Below, piece after piece: positions 18,122 to 26,753 of a stretch of 64,000 bases of DNA (position 1 is the stretch's first letter; each line of letters starts with the position of its first letter). Location: contig JAUICP010000002.1 of NCBI GenBank assembly GCA_030427805.1, forward strand, positions 682,001 to 746,000. Direction: 5' to 3'. This DNA comes from Bdellovibrionia bacterium. GTDB taxonomy: Bacteria > Bdellovibrionota > Bdellovibrionia > Bdellovibrionales > JAGQZY01. The position numbers and the translations under genes are program-made. Under the pieces are notes generated by a model. That model saw nothing but the letters and a program-made list of their open reading frames with translations, did not search any database and was not told where the DNA came from.

Positions 18122-19759
18122 TCAGTTCAAAGTATTCGACTTAACTGACCAGAAACGACGGCCAATCTCGTATTCAAACGTATCCTTCGGCATTTTAATT
18201 CGACTTGTTACACCGAAGTGCTCATATTTTCTATTAAACAGAAATACGTAAGGAGCATCGGCTGCGATCGTGCGATAAACTTTTCTCAGCTTTTGGATTC
18301 TCTTATCTTTATCAAGCTCGACTCGAGCCTCATCAATAAGCTTATCGACTACAGGGTTTTTATAGTGAATAAAGTTAGATCCACCCTTAACAGCTCCAGA
18401 CGAGTGCCAAATTTGCTTTGGATCCGGCTTAACTGAACCTGACCACACTAAGGTGGTTGCTTCAAAGTCGTTATTATCTACTTTATCGATAAACGAGTTC
18501 CACTCAAGATATTGAAGCTTCATCTCAATTCCGGCCTTTTTTAGGTCTCTCTTGTAGAGAATCCAATACTTCTCGACCGGTTTATAGGAGTAGATCATGG
18601 TAAAAGAAAACTTCCTTTTTGCACCATTGATCTCTTTTTCGAGAACGCCGTCTTTATCAGTATCCGCCCAACCATCTTTTTTTAGCATGGCTTTCGCTTT
18701 TTCTGGATCAAACAAAAAAGGCTTAACATCGGGGTCAGCATATTCGTTTTGACGATACCAAGGACCCGTTGCCAATAGACTTCGTCCAAACGAAAACTTT
18801 TTGTTAATTTCTTCGCGATTCATTAAGTGAGCCAAAGCAACTCGAGTGTCTCGCGATTTGAAGAGATCATTATTCAGGTTCCATGCGATAAAACTCGTCG
18901 CTTTTGGATACTTGTTAATGACATCTTTTTTGATAAGAGATTTTCCCCATTCAGGGCCAACCGCCTTCTGCATGAAAGTTTCAGAAGACATGGCTTCATA
19001 ATCAAGAGTTCCCTTTTTCATCATTTGCAGGGCAACGTCAGGCTGCTTTACAAAGCGAACAACAATTTTATCAAAGTTATGCTGACCTTTGTAGGCATCA
19101 ACCCCGTAGCCAAACCAATCTTTGTTCTTCTCAAGAACAATTCGGCGACCTTTATCGTATCGAGCGATTTTATATGGGCCCGAACCGATCAAACTTTTGT
19201 TAAGAGTTTTTCCTTTTTTGGCATCGGCGTAGATATGCTTGGGGAGAATAAAAAGTCCGCCGATTACATCGAGAGTTAAGTAATATTTTTCTTTCGCAGT
19301 AAACTTAATCGTTTGCTCGTCTAAAATTTCAACTTTCGAAATTTTTTCGAGATAAGGGCGCATTTGAAAGGCACCGTACTCGTCGATAAAGAAAGCTTCA
19401 TAGCTAAACTTTACATCTTCAACAGTAACGGGTTTTCCATCGTGAAACTTAGCGCCTTTACGAATCTTAAAAGTGAAGCTGAGTCCATCTTCAGAAACTT
19501 CCCAGGACTCGGCAAGACCCGGTCGGTTTTCGTAGGTATCGGGATCATCTTGCATTAAGCGATCCATGACTAACTCGCGAACATATCGGCTAGCCACATC
19601 GGATGACGTAATAGGATTCAGTGTTTTTGGTTCTGTAGTGATATTGTAGTTAAATGTATTTTCACTACTCATTTTGGCGTCTGTAGAATCGTCAGATTTC
19701 TTTGTACACCCCAGTTGGATGCCCAGAATTAAGACCAAAGTTATGACAAGCTTAATCAT
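18122..19759 (-). CDS. yejA: Extracellular solute-binding lipoprotein, family 5 (YejA-like)
   Basis: 545 residues. The N-terminus ends in a lipobox (GIQLGC, Cys18), so the mature protein should be lipid anchored in the periplasm. The family-5 binding-protein pattern is clear: NYNITTEPKTLNP, LAESWEVSEDGLSFTFKIRKGAKFHDGKPV, LIGSGPYKIARYDKGRRIVLEKN, and a C-terminal PYVFLFNRK. It binds peptides or related ligands and delivers them to YejBE. It is the first gene of the yejA-yejB-yejE operon. The ligand is not readable from sequence; peptide is an inference from the neighbouring permeases. Confidence 0.9.
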   Translation of the reverse strand: MIKLVITLVLILGIQLGCTKKSDDSTDAKMSSENTFNYNITTEPKTLNPITSSDVASRYVRELVMDRLMQDDPDTYENRPGLAESWEVSEDGLSFTFKIRKGAKFHDGKPVTVEDVKFSYEAFFIDEYGAFQMRPYLEKISKVEILDEQTIKFTAKEKYYLTLDVIGGLFILPKHIYADAKKGKTLNKSLIGSGPYKIARYDKGRRIVLEKNKDWFGYGVDAYKGQHNFDKIVVRFVKQPDVALQMMKKGTLDYEAMSSETFMQKAVGPEWGKSLIKKDVINKYPKATSFIAWNLNNDLFKSRDTRVALAHLMNREEINKKFSFGRSLLATGPWYRQNEYADPDVKPFLFDPEKAKAMLKKDGWADTDKDGVLEKEINGAKRKFSFTMIYSYKPVEKYWILYKRDLKKAGIEMKLQYLEWNSFIDKVDNNDFEATTLVWSGSVKPDPKQIWHSSGAVKGGSNFIHYKNPVVDKLIDEARVELDKDKRIQKLRKVYRTIAADAPYVFLFNRKYEHFGVTSRIKMPKDTFEYEIGRRFWSVKSNTLN

Positions 19760-19866
19760 AATCCCCCCTTATTGGCAGTGATACTCCCAAATAGATCTAC
19801 TAAAATCAAGTGAGGGCATTGCAATTACTGTGTTTTTCCAGATAAATAGAGTAAGTGAGGTCAAAC

Positions 19867-20490
19867 TTGGAACGAACTGAAGAAAATAGCTCTTTCATCC
19901 TTTTTCGCTGGTTAAGAACGCTTTATCACTGGGTACTCAGATGGTCTTCCCACAGGCATAACACCAAAGCTTTAGCGGTTGTGTCATTTACCGAGGCTAG
20001 CTTCTTTCCCATCCCCCCCGATCCCCTTTTAATGACCATGGGAGCCAGTAAACCAAAGAAGTCCCTTAAATATGCTGCAATAGCGACGATTAGCTCTGTC
20101 GCCGGAGGGCTTTTTGGCTATCTTATAGGCTTTTTGTTTTGGGAACTCACCCAGGACTTCTTTTTTCAGTTCGTCTTTAGCGAAGAAATTTTCAATAAGG
20201 TCGTCGTTAAATTTAAGGAGAATACCTTTATTAGCCTGTTTCTCGCTTCATTTACTCCGATTCCCTTTAAGGTATTTACCGTAGCCGGCGGGGTTGGCCA
20301 CGTTCCCCTTCTTCCCTTCTTCTTAGCGAGTTTACTCGGTCGAGCTCTTCGTTTTTTTATCGTCGGAACCATGATTTACTATTTCGGAAAACCCATCATG
20401 GGCTTTATTGAAAAGAATTTTGAGAAAGTAACACTCCTATTTGCCCTCCTTTTTGTGGGAGGATTTATGGCGTTTAAATTTTTGGTGTAA
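19867..20490 (+). CDS. DedA/YqaA-family membrane protein
   Basis: About 207 residues with four to five hydrophobic segments. The segment SFTEASFFPIPPDPLLMTMGA followed by a GGLFGYLIGF helix is diagnostic of the YqaA/DedA (SNARE-associated) group. Another conserved region is FTPIPFKVFTVAGGVGHV. DedA proteins are inner-membrane proteins linked to lipid recycling and membrane homeostasis. I prefer the TTG at 19867 because TGAGG lies six bases before it; a GTG at 19855 is the only in-frame alternative nearby. The speB start follows 2 bases after the stop, so the two are co-transcribed. Confidence 0.85.
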   Translation: MERTEENSSFILFRWLRTLYHWVLRWSSHRHNTKALAVVSFTEASFFPIPPDPLLMTMGASKPKKSLKYAAIATISSVAGGLFGYLIGFLFWELTQDFFFQFVFSEEIFNKVVVKFKENTFISLFLASFTPIPFKVFTVAGGVGHVPLLPFFLASLLGRALRFFIVGTMIYYFGKPIMGFIEKNFEKVTLLFALLFVGGFMAFKFLV

Positions 20491-20492
20491 GT

Positions 20493-21536
20493 ATGAACTT
20501 TGATGCAAATAAGACTTCCCTTACCAATTCCGGAATCTTTGGACTCCCTTTTAGTAAGGAACAGGCCCTTTTACAGATTATTCCCGTTCCCTGGGAAGTA
20601 ACGACCTCCTATAGAGGTGGAACATCCTTGGCTCCAAAAGCCATTCTCGAAGAGAGCGCACAACTCGATCTCTTTGATACGGACTGGAAAAATTCTTGGG
20701 AAGCTGGAGTTTTTTTGGATCAAGAGATGCACGATGACATTTTGACCGAAAGTAAACTCCATAAGATCAGAGCCCAATACATCATCGATGCACTAGAAAC
20801 GAGTGGTGGATTAACTGTCTCATTGAGCAACCAGCAAGAAGAGGTCAATCGTGCAGCCGAAAGACTCAATAAGAAGCTCTTTGCACGAGCCAAGTCTGCT
20901 CTCACTGAAGACAAGTTTGTCGCCTTTCTTGGAGGAGATCATTCAACCCCCTATGGCTTAATAAAGGCCGTCGACGACAAGTACTTCGAGAACGGTTTTG
21001 GCATTCTTCATATTGATGCCCACGCCGATCTTCGAGATGCCTACCAGGGCTTTACCCATTCCCACGCCTCAATCATGAAGAATGTTTTGGCCGATTGCCA
21101 ACGACTAAAGAAACTCGTGCAAATAGGTATTAGGGATTTTTGCGAAGAAGAATACGACCTCATAAATTCTGACGAACGAATTCAATGCTTCTTTCAAAAA
21201 GATATTTCAAATCGCCTTTTTACGGGCGAAACCTGGGCTTCAATCGTTGATGAGGCTGTCGAAGCTCTTCCCGAAACAGTTTATATCTCGTGCGATATTG
21301 ATGGATTCATACCAAAATTATGCCCCAACACTGGTACTCCGGTTCCCGGTGGAATCAGTTATGAGCAATTCACCTTTCTATTGAGAAAGGTCGTGGAAAA
21401 AGGCAAAAAGATCGTCGGATTTGACCTCAGTGAAGTGTCTCCCGGTCCCGAGGGGGACTCCCAGTTTGACGCTATTGTCGGAGCGCGGGTTTTGTTCCAA
21501 TTATCTTCGGCCCTTCTTTATTGCCAGAAAGCATAG
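20493..21536 (+). CDS. speB: Agmatinase/arginase family ureohydrolase, probable agmatinase
   Basis: 347 residues; binuclear manganese enzyme. The metal ligands are present in order: FLGGDHSTPYG, HIDAHADLRDAYQGFTHSHAS, and SCDIDGFIPKLCPNTGTPVPGG. The last departs slightly from the usual SxDxDxxDP pattern (GFIPKL in place of ALDPAF) but keeps both Asp ligands. Agmatinase (agmatine to putrescine and urea) is favoured over arginase because the arginine decarboxylase gene lies in the same window (11867). Substrate choice is inference. It is part of the yqaA-speB-ykgJ unit. Confidence 0.85.
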   Translation: MNFDANKTSLTNSGIFGLPFSKEQALLQIIPVPWEVTTSYRGGTSLAPKAILEESAQLDLFDTDWKNSWEAGVFLDQEMHDDILTESKLHKIRAQYIIDALETSGGLTVSLSNQQEEVNRAAERLNKKLFARAKSALTEDKFVAFLGGDHSTPYGLIKAVDDKYFENGFGILHIDAHADLRDAYQGFTHSHASIMKNVLADCQRLKKLVQIGIRDFCEEEYDLINSDERIQCFFQKDISNRLFTGETWASIVDEAVEALPETVYISCDIDGFIPKLCPNTGTPVPGGISYEQFTFLLRKVVEKGKKIVGFDLSEVSPGPEGDSQFDAIVGARVLFQLSSALLYCQKA

Positions 21537-21542
21537 TCCTCC

Positions 21543-21998
21543 ATGGCAGAAAAAGATTGGCTCCCTGAAAAACTGCGGTTCCAATGCCAGGGCTCTGGTA
21601 ATTGCTGTGTGAGCCGTGGCCAATATGGCTACGTCTACATGACACAAAGTGATCGCAAAAGAATGGCTAAAGAGTTAAAACTTAAAACTTCCGAATTCAC
21701 AAAAAAGTACTGCAAGCGAGATGGAGATGGATTCTTCTTTTTAGTCACGGGTCCTGAGTCCCACGAATGTATTTTTCTAGAAAACGGAAATCGATGTAGC
21801 GTCTACAAAGGACGTCCTAGCCAATGTCGAACCTGGCCCTTTTGGCCTGAAGTTATGAACGCCAAGATCTGGAAGAAAGAAGTAGCTGGCTTCTGCCCTG
21901 GAGTTGGCAAAGGAAAGCTCTGGTCTAAAAAAGAAATGCAGAAAATTCTCGACGAACAAAAAGCTTCCGAAGAAGAACTGCAAAAAGACACTTTGTAA
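21543..21998 (+). CDS. YkgJ-family cysteine cluster protein
   Basis: 151 residues. Cysteines are arranged as in the YkgJ (UPF0153) family, which probably binds zinc or an iron-sulfur cluster: CQGSGNCC near residue 15, then C-x(7)-C in the HECIFLENGNRCSVYKGRPSQC region, and a later FCPG. WPFWPEV is also family-like. Cytoplasmic. The biochemical role of this family is not established. It starts 6 bases after the speB stop and ends the operon at a strong terminator. Confidence 0.87.
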   Translation: MAEKDWLPEKLRFQCQGSGNCCVSRGQYGYVYMTQSDRKRMAKELKLKTSEFTKKYCKRDGDGFFFLVTGPESHECIFLENGNRCSVYKGRPSQCRTWPFWPEVMNAKIWKKEVAGFCPGVGKGKLWSKKEMQKILDEQKASEEELQKDTL

Positions 21999-22028
21999 GT
22001 TCTTCTATCTAGCCATTGGATAAAATAA

Positions 22029-22060
22029 AAGAAGAGCCCTGATCGGCTCTTCTTTTTATT
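22029..22060. terminator. Bidirectional Rho-independent terminator
   Basis: GAAGAGCC, loop CTGATC, GGCTCTTC, with an A-rich tract on the left and T-rich on the right. It lies between the convergent ykgJ (+) and dksA-like (-) genes and can act on both. Confidence 0.9.
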
Positions 22061-22083
22061 ATTGATAATTATCTATACTGTAA

Positions 22084-22455
22084 TTATCGAGCGTATCTTT
22101 TTTGAAGGCTTTCGCGAATTTCCGCACCTTCAATTGAAAGGCGTGTCCAAGGAATCGCTCTAAGGCGCTCCGCTTCGATCCACTCTTCAGTCTCTTCACA
22201 AACACCATAAGTACCGTTATCGATACGACTAAGGGCTTGCTCGATCTCTACGAGTTGTAAACGAAGTCTTTCGTGCATTTGAAGAAGTTCACTTTCGGCC
22301 AAAACGCGAACTGTTTGATCAGCTTCATCTCCACCCTTTTCATCATTATGGAGATCTTTGCGTGTCTCCTTAACTCGGTTGAGAATTTCTGACTTCGTTG
22401 AAAGCAATTTCGTTTTGCATTCTTCTATGAGGTCTTTACTTAAAGTTGCAGTCAT
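22084..22455 (-). CDS. DksA/TraR-family RNA polymerase-binding protein, zinc finger degenerate
   Basis: 123 residues from the ATG at 22455, chosen because GGAGGGG lies just upstream; the frame is open further 5' but that part is not family-like. It has the N-terminal coiled-coil arms with the acidic tip GGDEADQT (D43 and D46), the position used by DksA to act in the RNA polymerase secondary channel. The C-terminal globular part keeps the frame DNGTYGVCEETEEWIEAERLRAIP but only one of the four zinc cysteines (C86): the partner is T89 and the second pair is replaced in RLSIEG. Zinc-independent DksA paralogues are known (for example DksA2 of Pseudomonas). Role: modulating transcription with ppGpp, by family. 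Confidence 0.87.
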   Translation of the reverse strand: MTATLSKDLIEECKTKLLSTKSEILNRVKETRKDLHNDEKGGDEADQTVRVLAESELLQMHERLRLQLVEIEQALSRIDNGTYGVCEETEEWIEAERLRAIPWTRLSIEGAEIRESLQKRYAR

Positions 22456-22743
22456 TGTCCCCTCCTTTATTTGCACTGTCTTTGTCCCCTCACAGTGCCA
22501 ATTCGGAACTGGTATATTTAGACACAAAGGCAAATTTCTTTGCAAGAAAAAACTTAAATTCTCTTACAGATTTGTCTGGCTTTTAGTGAGAGACCTAAAT
22601 AACTAGTCTTTACTAAAAGAGGACTAATCGTAGCAAATATCATATTTATTAGGCGTTTAGACTGGAATAAGATTCTGTCAGCTTATGACTTTTTGTATCA
22701 ACATAAAACGGAATCTGTCACGAAATCTTACATTGTCGGTAAT

Positions 22744-23211
22744 TTAGAACTCGATTCGAGACCTTCTCAGGGGTTCCCAGACATTTCTGTCATAGATCCA
22801 AGCCCTCGATTTATAGTCATCTTCTACCAAAAGCCAATTTCCCCGGCGGTCGAGCTTGCGAAATGGGGTAAATCGATCTGCGAATTTTATAAATGCCAGC
22901 TTGTTAGAAGGCCCCGGTCCAGTTCTTAGATTCGAAATAATAGATCGAACCACCAAGCAGTCGTAGTCATTGGTAATCAAGTTGCGATGAATCCAGTGAG
23001 CTTCACCATCGAGGTCCTTTACTTTAATCCAGCTTCCTTTGCGACTGACCTGAAGAAGGGGCATATATTTACCCACTGTCCACGTCACTTTGTATTTCGT
23101 TGAGGGCCCTGACCTTAAATTGGCAACCGACGACGACACACAAAGAGCCGAGGCTTTTTGCCCAGAAATCCAGCAAGATAAAATGATGAGTCCGTAGGAT
23201 AAAATACGCAT
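22744..23211 (-). CDS. Secreted protein with two bacterial SH3 domains
   Basis: About 155 residues with an N-terminal signal peptide (hydrophobic segment followed by GQKASA). Two SH3b repeats are visible: CVSSSVANLRSGPSTKYKV followed by GSWIKVKDLDGEAHWIH, and CLVVRSIISNLRTGPGPSNK followed by GNWLLVEDDYKSRAWIY. The NLRxGPS and W-I-K-V strands are the domain hallmarks. Such domains commonly bind peptidoglycan or proteins in the periplasm. No enzyme domain is attached. The ATG at 23211 is preferred to the GTG one codon earlier. Confidence 0.87.
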   Translation of the reverse strand: MRILSYGLIILSCWISGQKASALCVSSSVANLRSGPSTKYKVTWTVGKYMPLLQVSRKGSWIKVKDLDGEAHWIHRNLITNDYDCLVVRSIISNLRTGPGPSNKLAFIKFADRFTPFRKLDRRGNWLLVEDDYKSRAWIYDRNVWEPLRRSRIEF

Positions 23212-23326
23212 CACTTCTAGTTTATCAGGTCGCTTTTTATTTTTAAGTTGGACTCCCCAGGATTAAGTCTTTTTCTAGACTACTATATATTGATTTGAGA
23301 CAAAGCCCTGGCTATTCTACCGGTCC

Positions 23327-24274
23327 ATGGACTTAGTCATTTCAATATCTCTACTCCTAGCAGGCTTTACGATTTTAATTTTCGCCGGTGATGCACTGGT
23401 AAAAGCCGCCGTTAGTATCTCAGCTCGAACCAAAATTGATCCCGCTACTATTGGCTTAACGGTTATCGCCGCTGGGACCTCAGCACCAGAACTCGTCACC
23501 TCTTTGCTGGCAGCCTTTAAAAACTCTCCCGATATCGCTCTCGGCAATGTTGTCGGGTCTAATATTTTTAATATTCTCGCAATCATTGGGATCGCCTCAA
23601 TTATTAAACCCAATAAAATCAGCACCCAATCACTGCGTATCGAACTGCCATTTTTGATATTCTCAGCGATCTTTCTATTCATACTTGGACAGGATCTCAA
23701 CTTTTCTCGAATTGACGGAAGCATAATGCTTTTAGTGCTGGGATTATTCCTCGTCTACACCATACGAGCAGCTAAAAAAAGGGGCATTGATACTGATCTT
23801 GAAGAGGAAATCGAGATACTCAAATCTCCACTCTACGACGGACTTTATCTTGTTTTGGGTTTTGTTGGGCTCATTGGCGGGGCTGATTTGGCTCTCAGGG
23901 GCGGAGTTCAAATCGGAGAGTACATAGGTCTTTCAGAAAGAATCATTGGAATAACTATAATATCCGTAGGCACAGGGCTTCCAGAGCTAGTGACTTCAGC
24001 GGTTGCTGCCTACAAAGGCCGAGATGATATCGCCATTTCTAACGTTATTGGCTCAAATATTATGAATACTCTAGCAATTATTGGCACAACTTCTCTCGTA
24101 CTCCCTATTAGTGCTTCAGAGCAGATAATGAACTTCGACGTTTACTGGATGATCGCAGCGAGTGCGATTTTACTTCCACTGTTTTATATGACCAAAAGAG
24201 TTTCAAACCGCCCAACTGCGGGCCTTCTACTAGGTATTTATTTAACCTATATAACAATTCTTATTGTGAACTAG
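23327..24274 (+). CDS. Calcium/sodium antiporter (CaCA family, YrbG-like)
   Basis: 315 residues with about ten membrane helices in two inverted halves. Each half has the alpha-repeat signature: IAAGTSAPELVTSLLAA with GNVVGSNIFNILAIIG, and ISVGTGLPELVTSAVAAYKG with SNVIGSNIMNTLAIIG. These carry the Glu/Asn ion ligands. Inner-membrane exchanger of Ca2+ (or another cation) against Na+ or H+. No strong ribosome binding site is seen before the ATG at 23327. The 3' end overlaps the convergent next gene by 14 bases. Confidence 0.93.
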   Translation: MDLVISISLLLAGFTILIFAGDALVKAAVSISARTKIDPATIGLTVIAAGTSAPELVTSLLAAFKNSPDIALGNVVGSNIFNILAIIGIASIIKPNKISTQSLRIELPFLIFSAIFLFILGQDLNFSRIDGSIMLLVLGLFLVYTIRAAKKRGIDTDLEEEIEILKSPLYDGLYLVLGFVGLIGGADLALRGGVQIGEYIGLSERIIGITIISVGTGLPELVTSAVAAYKGRDDIAISNVIGSNIMNTLAIIGTTSLVLPISASEQIMNFDVYWMIAASAILLPLFYMTKRVSNRPTAGLLLGIYLTYITILIVN

Positions 24275-24713
24275 ATTCAAAAGTCATTAGCACTTTAACC
24301 TGATCACTACCTTTAATCATTAGACTTGGAACAAAAGAGATTGCTCCCTCTTCGCGCTGAACGTATCGCAGGACTTTTCTGAAATCCGAAAATTCTTTGG
24401 GCTTTCGCGTGATACCCTTGGATTTTTGTCGGATCCAATATTTACGATATTGAGCTTCGGTGTCAAAAGCGAGAATCTTATTCAAAAAAGCACTTCTCGA
24501 AGCTTGAACACGACTGTTGTCACTTTTCACAATCGCTGGCAAGACTTCAATACCGCCAGGAAAACTCCCCTTACCTTTCTGCAAAAGAAAGTACTTTCTC
24601 ACCATATCTTTCCCAGAAAAGCTATTTTCCTTATTTAATATAAGTGAAAACTCTTCACCTTGGGCAATTTGAGCGAAAATAAAAAAAGCTGTAAAAACAA
24701 TTATTTTATTCAT
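24261..24713 (-). CDS. Small periplasmic PBP-like (PstS-related) protein
   Basis: 150 residues with a signal peptide (MNKIIVFTAFFIFAQIAQG). The arrangement of a FSGKDMVRKYFL-like segment, then FLNKILAFDTEAQYRKYW, and a final EEGAISFVPSLMIKGSDQVKVL resembles the short phosphate-ABC-type substrate-binding-like proteins often found next to porins. It sits 11 bases downstream of the porin gene and is probably co-transcribed with it. Ligand unknown; the fold call is by resemblance. Confidence 0.65.
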   Translation of the reverse strand: MNKIIVFTAFFIFAQIAQGEEFSLILNKENSFSGKDMVRKYFLLQKGKGSFPGGIEVLPAIVKSDNSRVQASRSAFLNKILAFDTEAQYRKYWIRQKSKGITRKPKEFSDFRKVLRYVQREEGAISFVPSLMIKGSDQVKVLMTFESSSQ

Positions 24714-24724
24714 AGCTCCCCCCT

Positions 24725-26151
24725 TTAAAAAGAAATGACAGCCGAAACAATGAGTTGGCTATAGTCTGGGTCCTTAGAATCAACTGCACCGCTGTCGAAT
24801 AATCCCTGTTCAGATTCGTAATCGACCAGTTGGTATTCCACTCTCAAGCGCAAGAGAGGATCGGGCAAATAGTTAATTCCAAAGATATGTTCAGTAATGG
24901 CATCGTCTTCAGTTTTGTCAGTTTTGTCGTAATTATCGTAACGATAGACTAACCTGATTTGATCACTTAACTCGAGGGAGGGTTGAACAATAAGTCCCTT
25001 TTTGTTGGTGTCATTTCCCTCTTCAATGGACCATACATATTCTAATTTGAGATTAAAGGTTCCGGCGTTAACGTAAAGATCTGCACCATAATTTTCATAG
25101 TTAAAGTCATCACGATTTCCGTCTCCGAGTGGGTCTCGCTGCCCCCCTTGAAACGAAGTACCAATCGCAACTTCATCGTCTAAGAAAGAAAAACGAAGTC
25201 TACCGCCGTAGATCATATGTGAAGGGTTGCCCCTAGTTGGCGCAGGACCATTGATAAAACTAAAGGATGAGTAATTGATATGATAATCCATTGTCGGACC
25301 GCCAACATCAAAACTTCCGAAGAGATCGACACCATTTAAAAAGTGCCCCCAAAAAACTCCACCGGGAATAGGCCGTAAAAACTGAGGTGCTGTCTCTAGA
25401 AAAAGGCCGGGGGGAAATGCTCAACGTTGATAATACCAATTGGCGCAACAAATCTTCCGAATTTAATGTTTGCTTGCTCAGACCATTTGTATGTTCCGTG
25501 AGAAATTATTAGTGGTACTGGGTTTTGCCGGCGGTTATCAGCATTATCCCCTTGATAAGTCCTTTCCGATGAATTTGCATCTTCGAGTACGGATTGAGAA
25601 ATAATCCCAAAAGCCGTAAAGAACTCCAAGTTTTGCGAGACATCCACGCCGAGAAGGAGTTCAAAACGATTGGATGTAAAGGATTGTTCCGATAGGGAGT
25701 CATTTCGCAAGTAAGCATAGGTACTCGTCAAAAACCCTCCTAAACGAAACCGATCAGCATCCATAGGAAACAAAGGTGATTTTTCTCCAATTATTTTTTC
25801 GATGTTATAAATTCGATCATCTAGATCTTTTAGAGAACCATCGACACCCTCAACTTGCTTATCAATTGTCTCTACATTCTTAATAAGGCTTTTAACCCGA
25901 CGCCACCGAGTTGATCGCTTCTTTTTCTTACGAGGTTTTTTAGGAGCCTTCTTTTTAGCAACTTTCTTCGCCTTCGCCTTTTTCTTTCTCTTCTCCTTTG
26001 GCTTCAGACTTTCCTGAATTTCCTCATCACCTTCTTCTTCGATAGATTGATTCTCACTCGGAGAGTTCGATTCTTGAGAATCGTTCTGTGCTATCGATTG
26101 AAATGAAAATAAGAATGAAACCAAAAGAAGTAGGATTAACTTCTTACCCAT
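24725..26151 (-). pseudogene. Outer-membrane porin gene with a one-base frameshift
   Basis: Two frames make one protein. The 5' part (26151-25396) codes for a signal peptide, an acidic linker, a Lys/Arg/Ala-rich stretch (about 50-85), a short coiled coil, and the first beta strands of a porin barrel (FRLGGFLTSTYAYLR, IKFGRFVAPIGIINVEHFPP), then stops at 25396. The 3' part (24725 to about 25410, in another frame) continues the barrel to a C-terminal strand ending in VSAVISF, a typical Phe-terminated signal. One extra C in the C6 tract (G6 at 25409-25414 on +) joins them into about 475 residues, giving HFPPGLFLETAPQFLRPIPGG-like porin sequence (quoted in part). It may be a sequencing error, a real null allele, or slippage-controlled. 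Confidence 0.8.
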
Positions 26152-26216
26152 GAATTACCCCATTAAAGCTGATTAACCTCATTAAATGGGACTTAATTCA
26201 AGAAATCAAGACAGTA

Positions 26217-26753
26217 TTAGCGATCGCTATCCTTAGTATCGACATCGATAACGTCATCTTCGTTTTCAGAGCGAAAGATGCGTTCTTCTTTTTCGAAGCG
26301 GTGTTGATTTTGTTGCTGTTGAGGCTTTCTTTCAAACCCTCCTGCCCCGTTAAAACCACCGAACCCAAAGTGGACGTGGGTTCTACCGCTTTTAATGCTC
26401 TCCGTGAATCGGTTCTTTAAATACCTAACTAAAAACATGCGAGTCAGGGGAAAAACCATAGTAAATCCAAGAAAGTCAGTAAAAAACCCGGGGGTCAACA
26501 GGAGGAGACCACCACCAAAAACAAGAAGCCCTGAAAGCAATCCATCTGCTGGTATCTGCCCTTGGGCCAGTTCTCCTTGAATGTTGGCGTAAACAGAGCG
26601 CCCCTGGGAACGAGCCAGTGCTGCACCCAAAATTCCAGTAATAAAAATAATGGCGATCGTATTAAGACCTCCAATTTCATCACTCACTTCGAAGAGTAAA
26701 TAGAGTTCGAGGATCGGGACAAGTGTGAATAAAAGGAGAAGATTTAAAAACAC
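26217..26753 (-). CDS. fxsA: FxsA family membrane protein
   Basis: 178 residues. The conserved FxsA core is clear: LVPILELYLLFEVSDEIGG, then a second helix with GILGAALARSQG, then GQIPADGLLSGLLVFGGGLLLLTPGFFTDFLG. Four hydrophobic segments are followed by a hydrophilic tail (about 125-178) rich in Gln, Arg and then acidic residues. FxsA is an inner-membrane protein known for suppressing F exclusion of phage T7; its basic function is unknown. The ATG starts immediately after the xth stop, so translation is probably coupled. Confidence 0.9.
   Translation of the reverse strand: MFLNLLLLFTLVPILELYLLFEVSDEIGGLNTIAIIFITGILGAALARSQGRSVYANIQGELAQGQIPADGLLSGLLVFGGGLLLLTPGFFTDFLGFTMVFPLTRMFLVRYLKNRFTESIKSGRTHVHFGFGGFNGAGGFERKPQQQQNQHRFEKEERIFRSENEDDVIDVDTKDSDR

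Noticed and set aside
24725-25291. The 3' porin half as an independent gene starting at ATG 25291
   Set aside because: No RBS or signal peptide, and the sequence begins in mid-barrel; restoring one C upstream fuses it with the preceding porin half.
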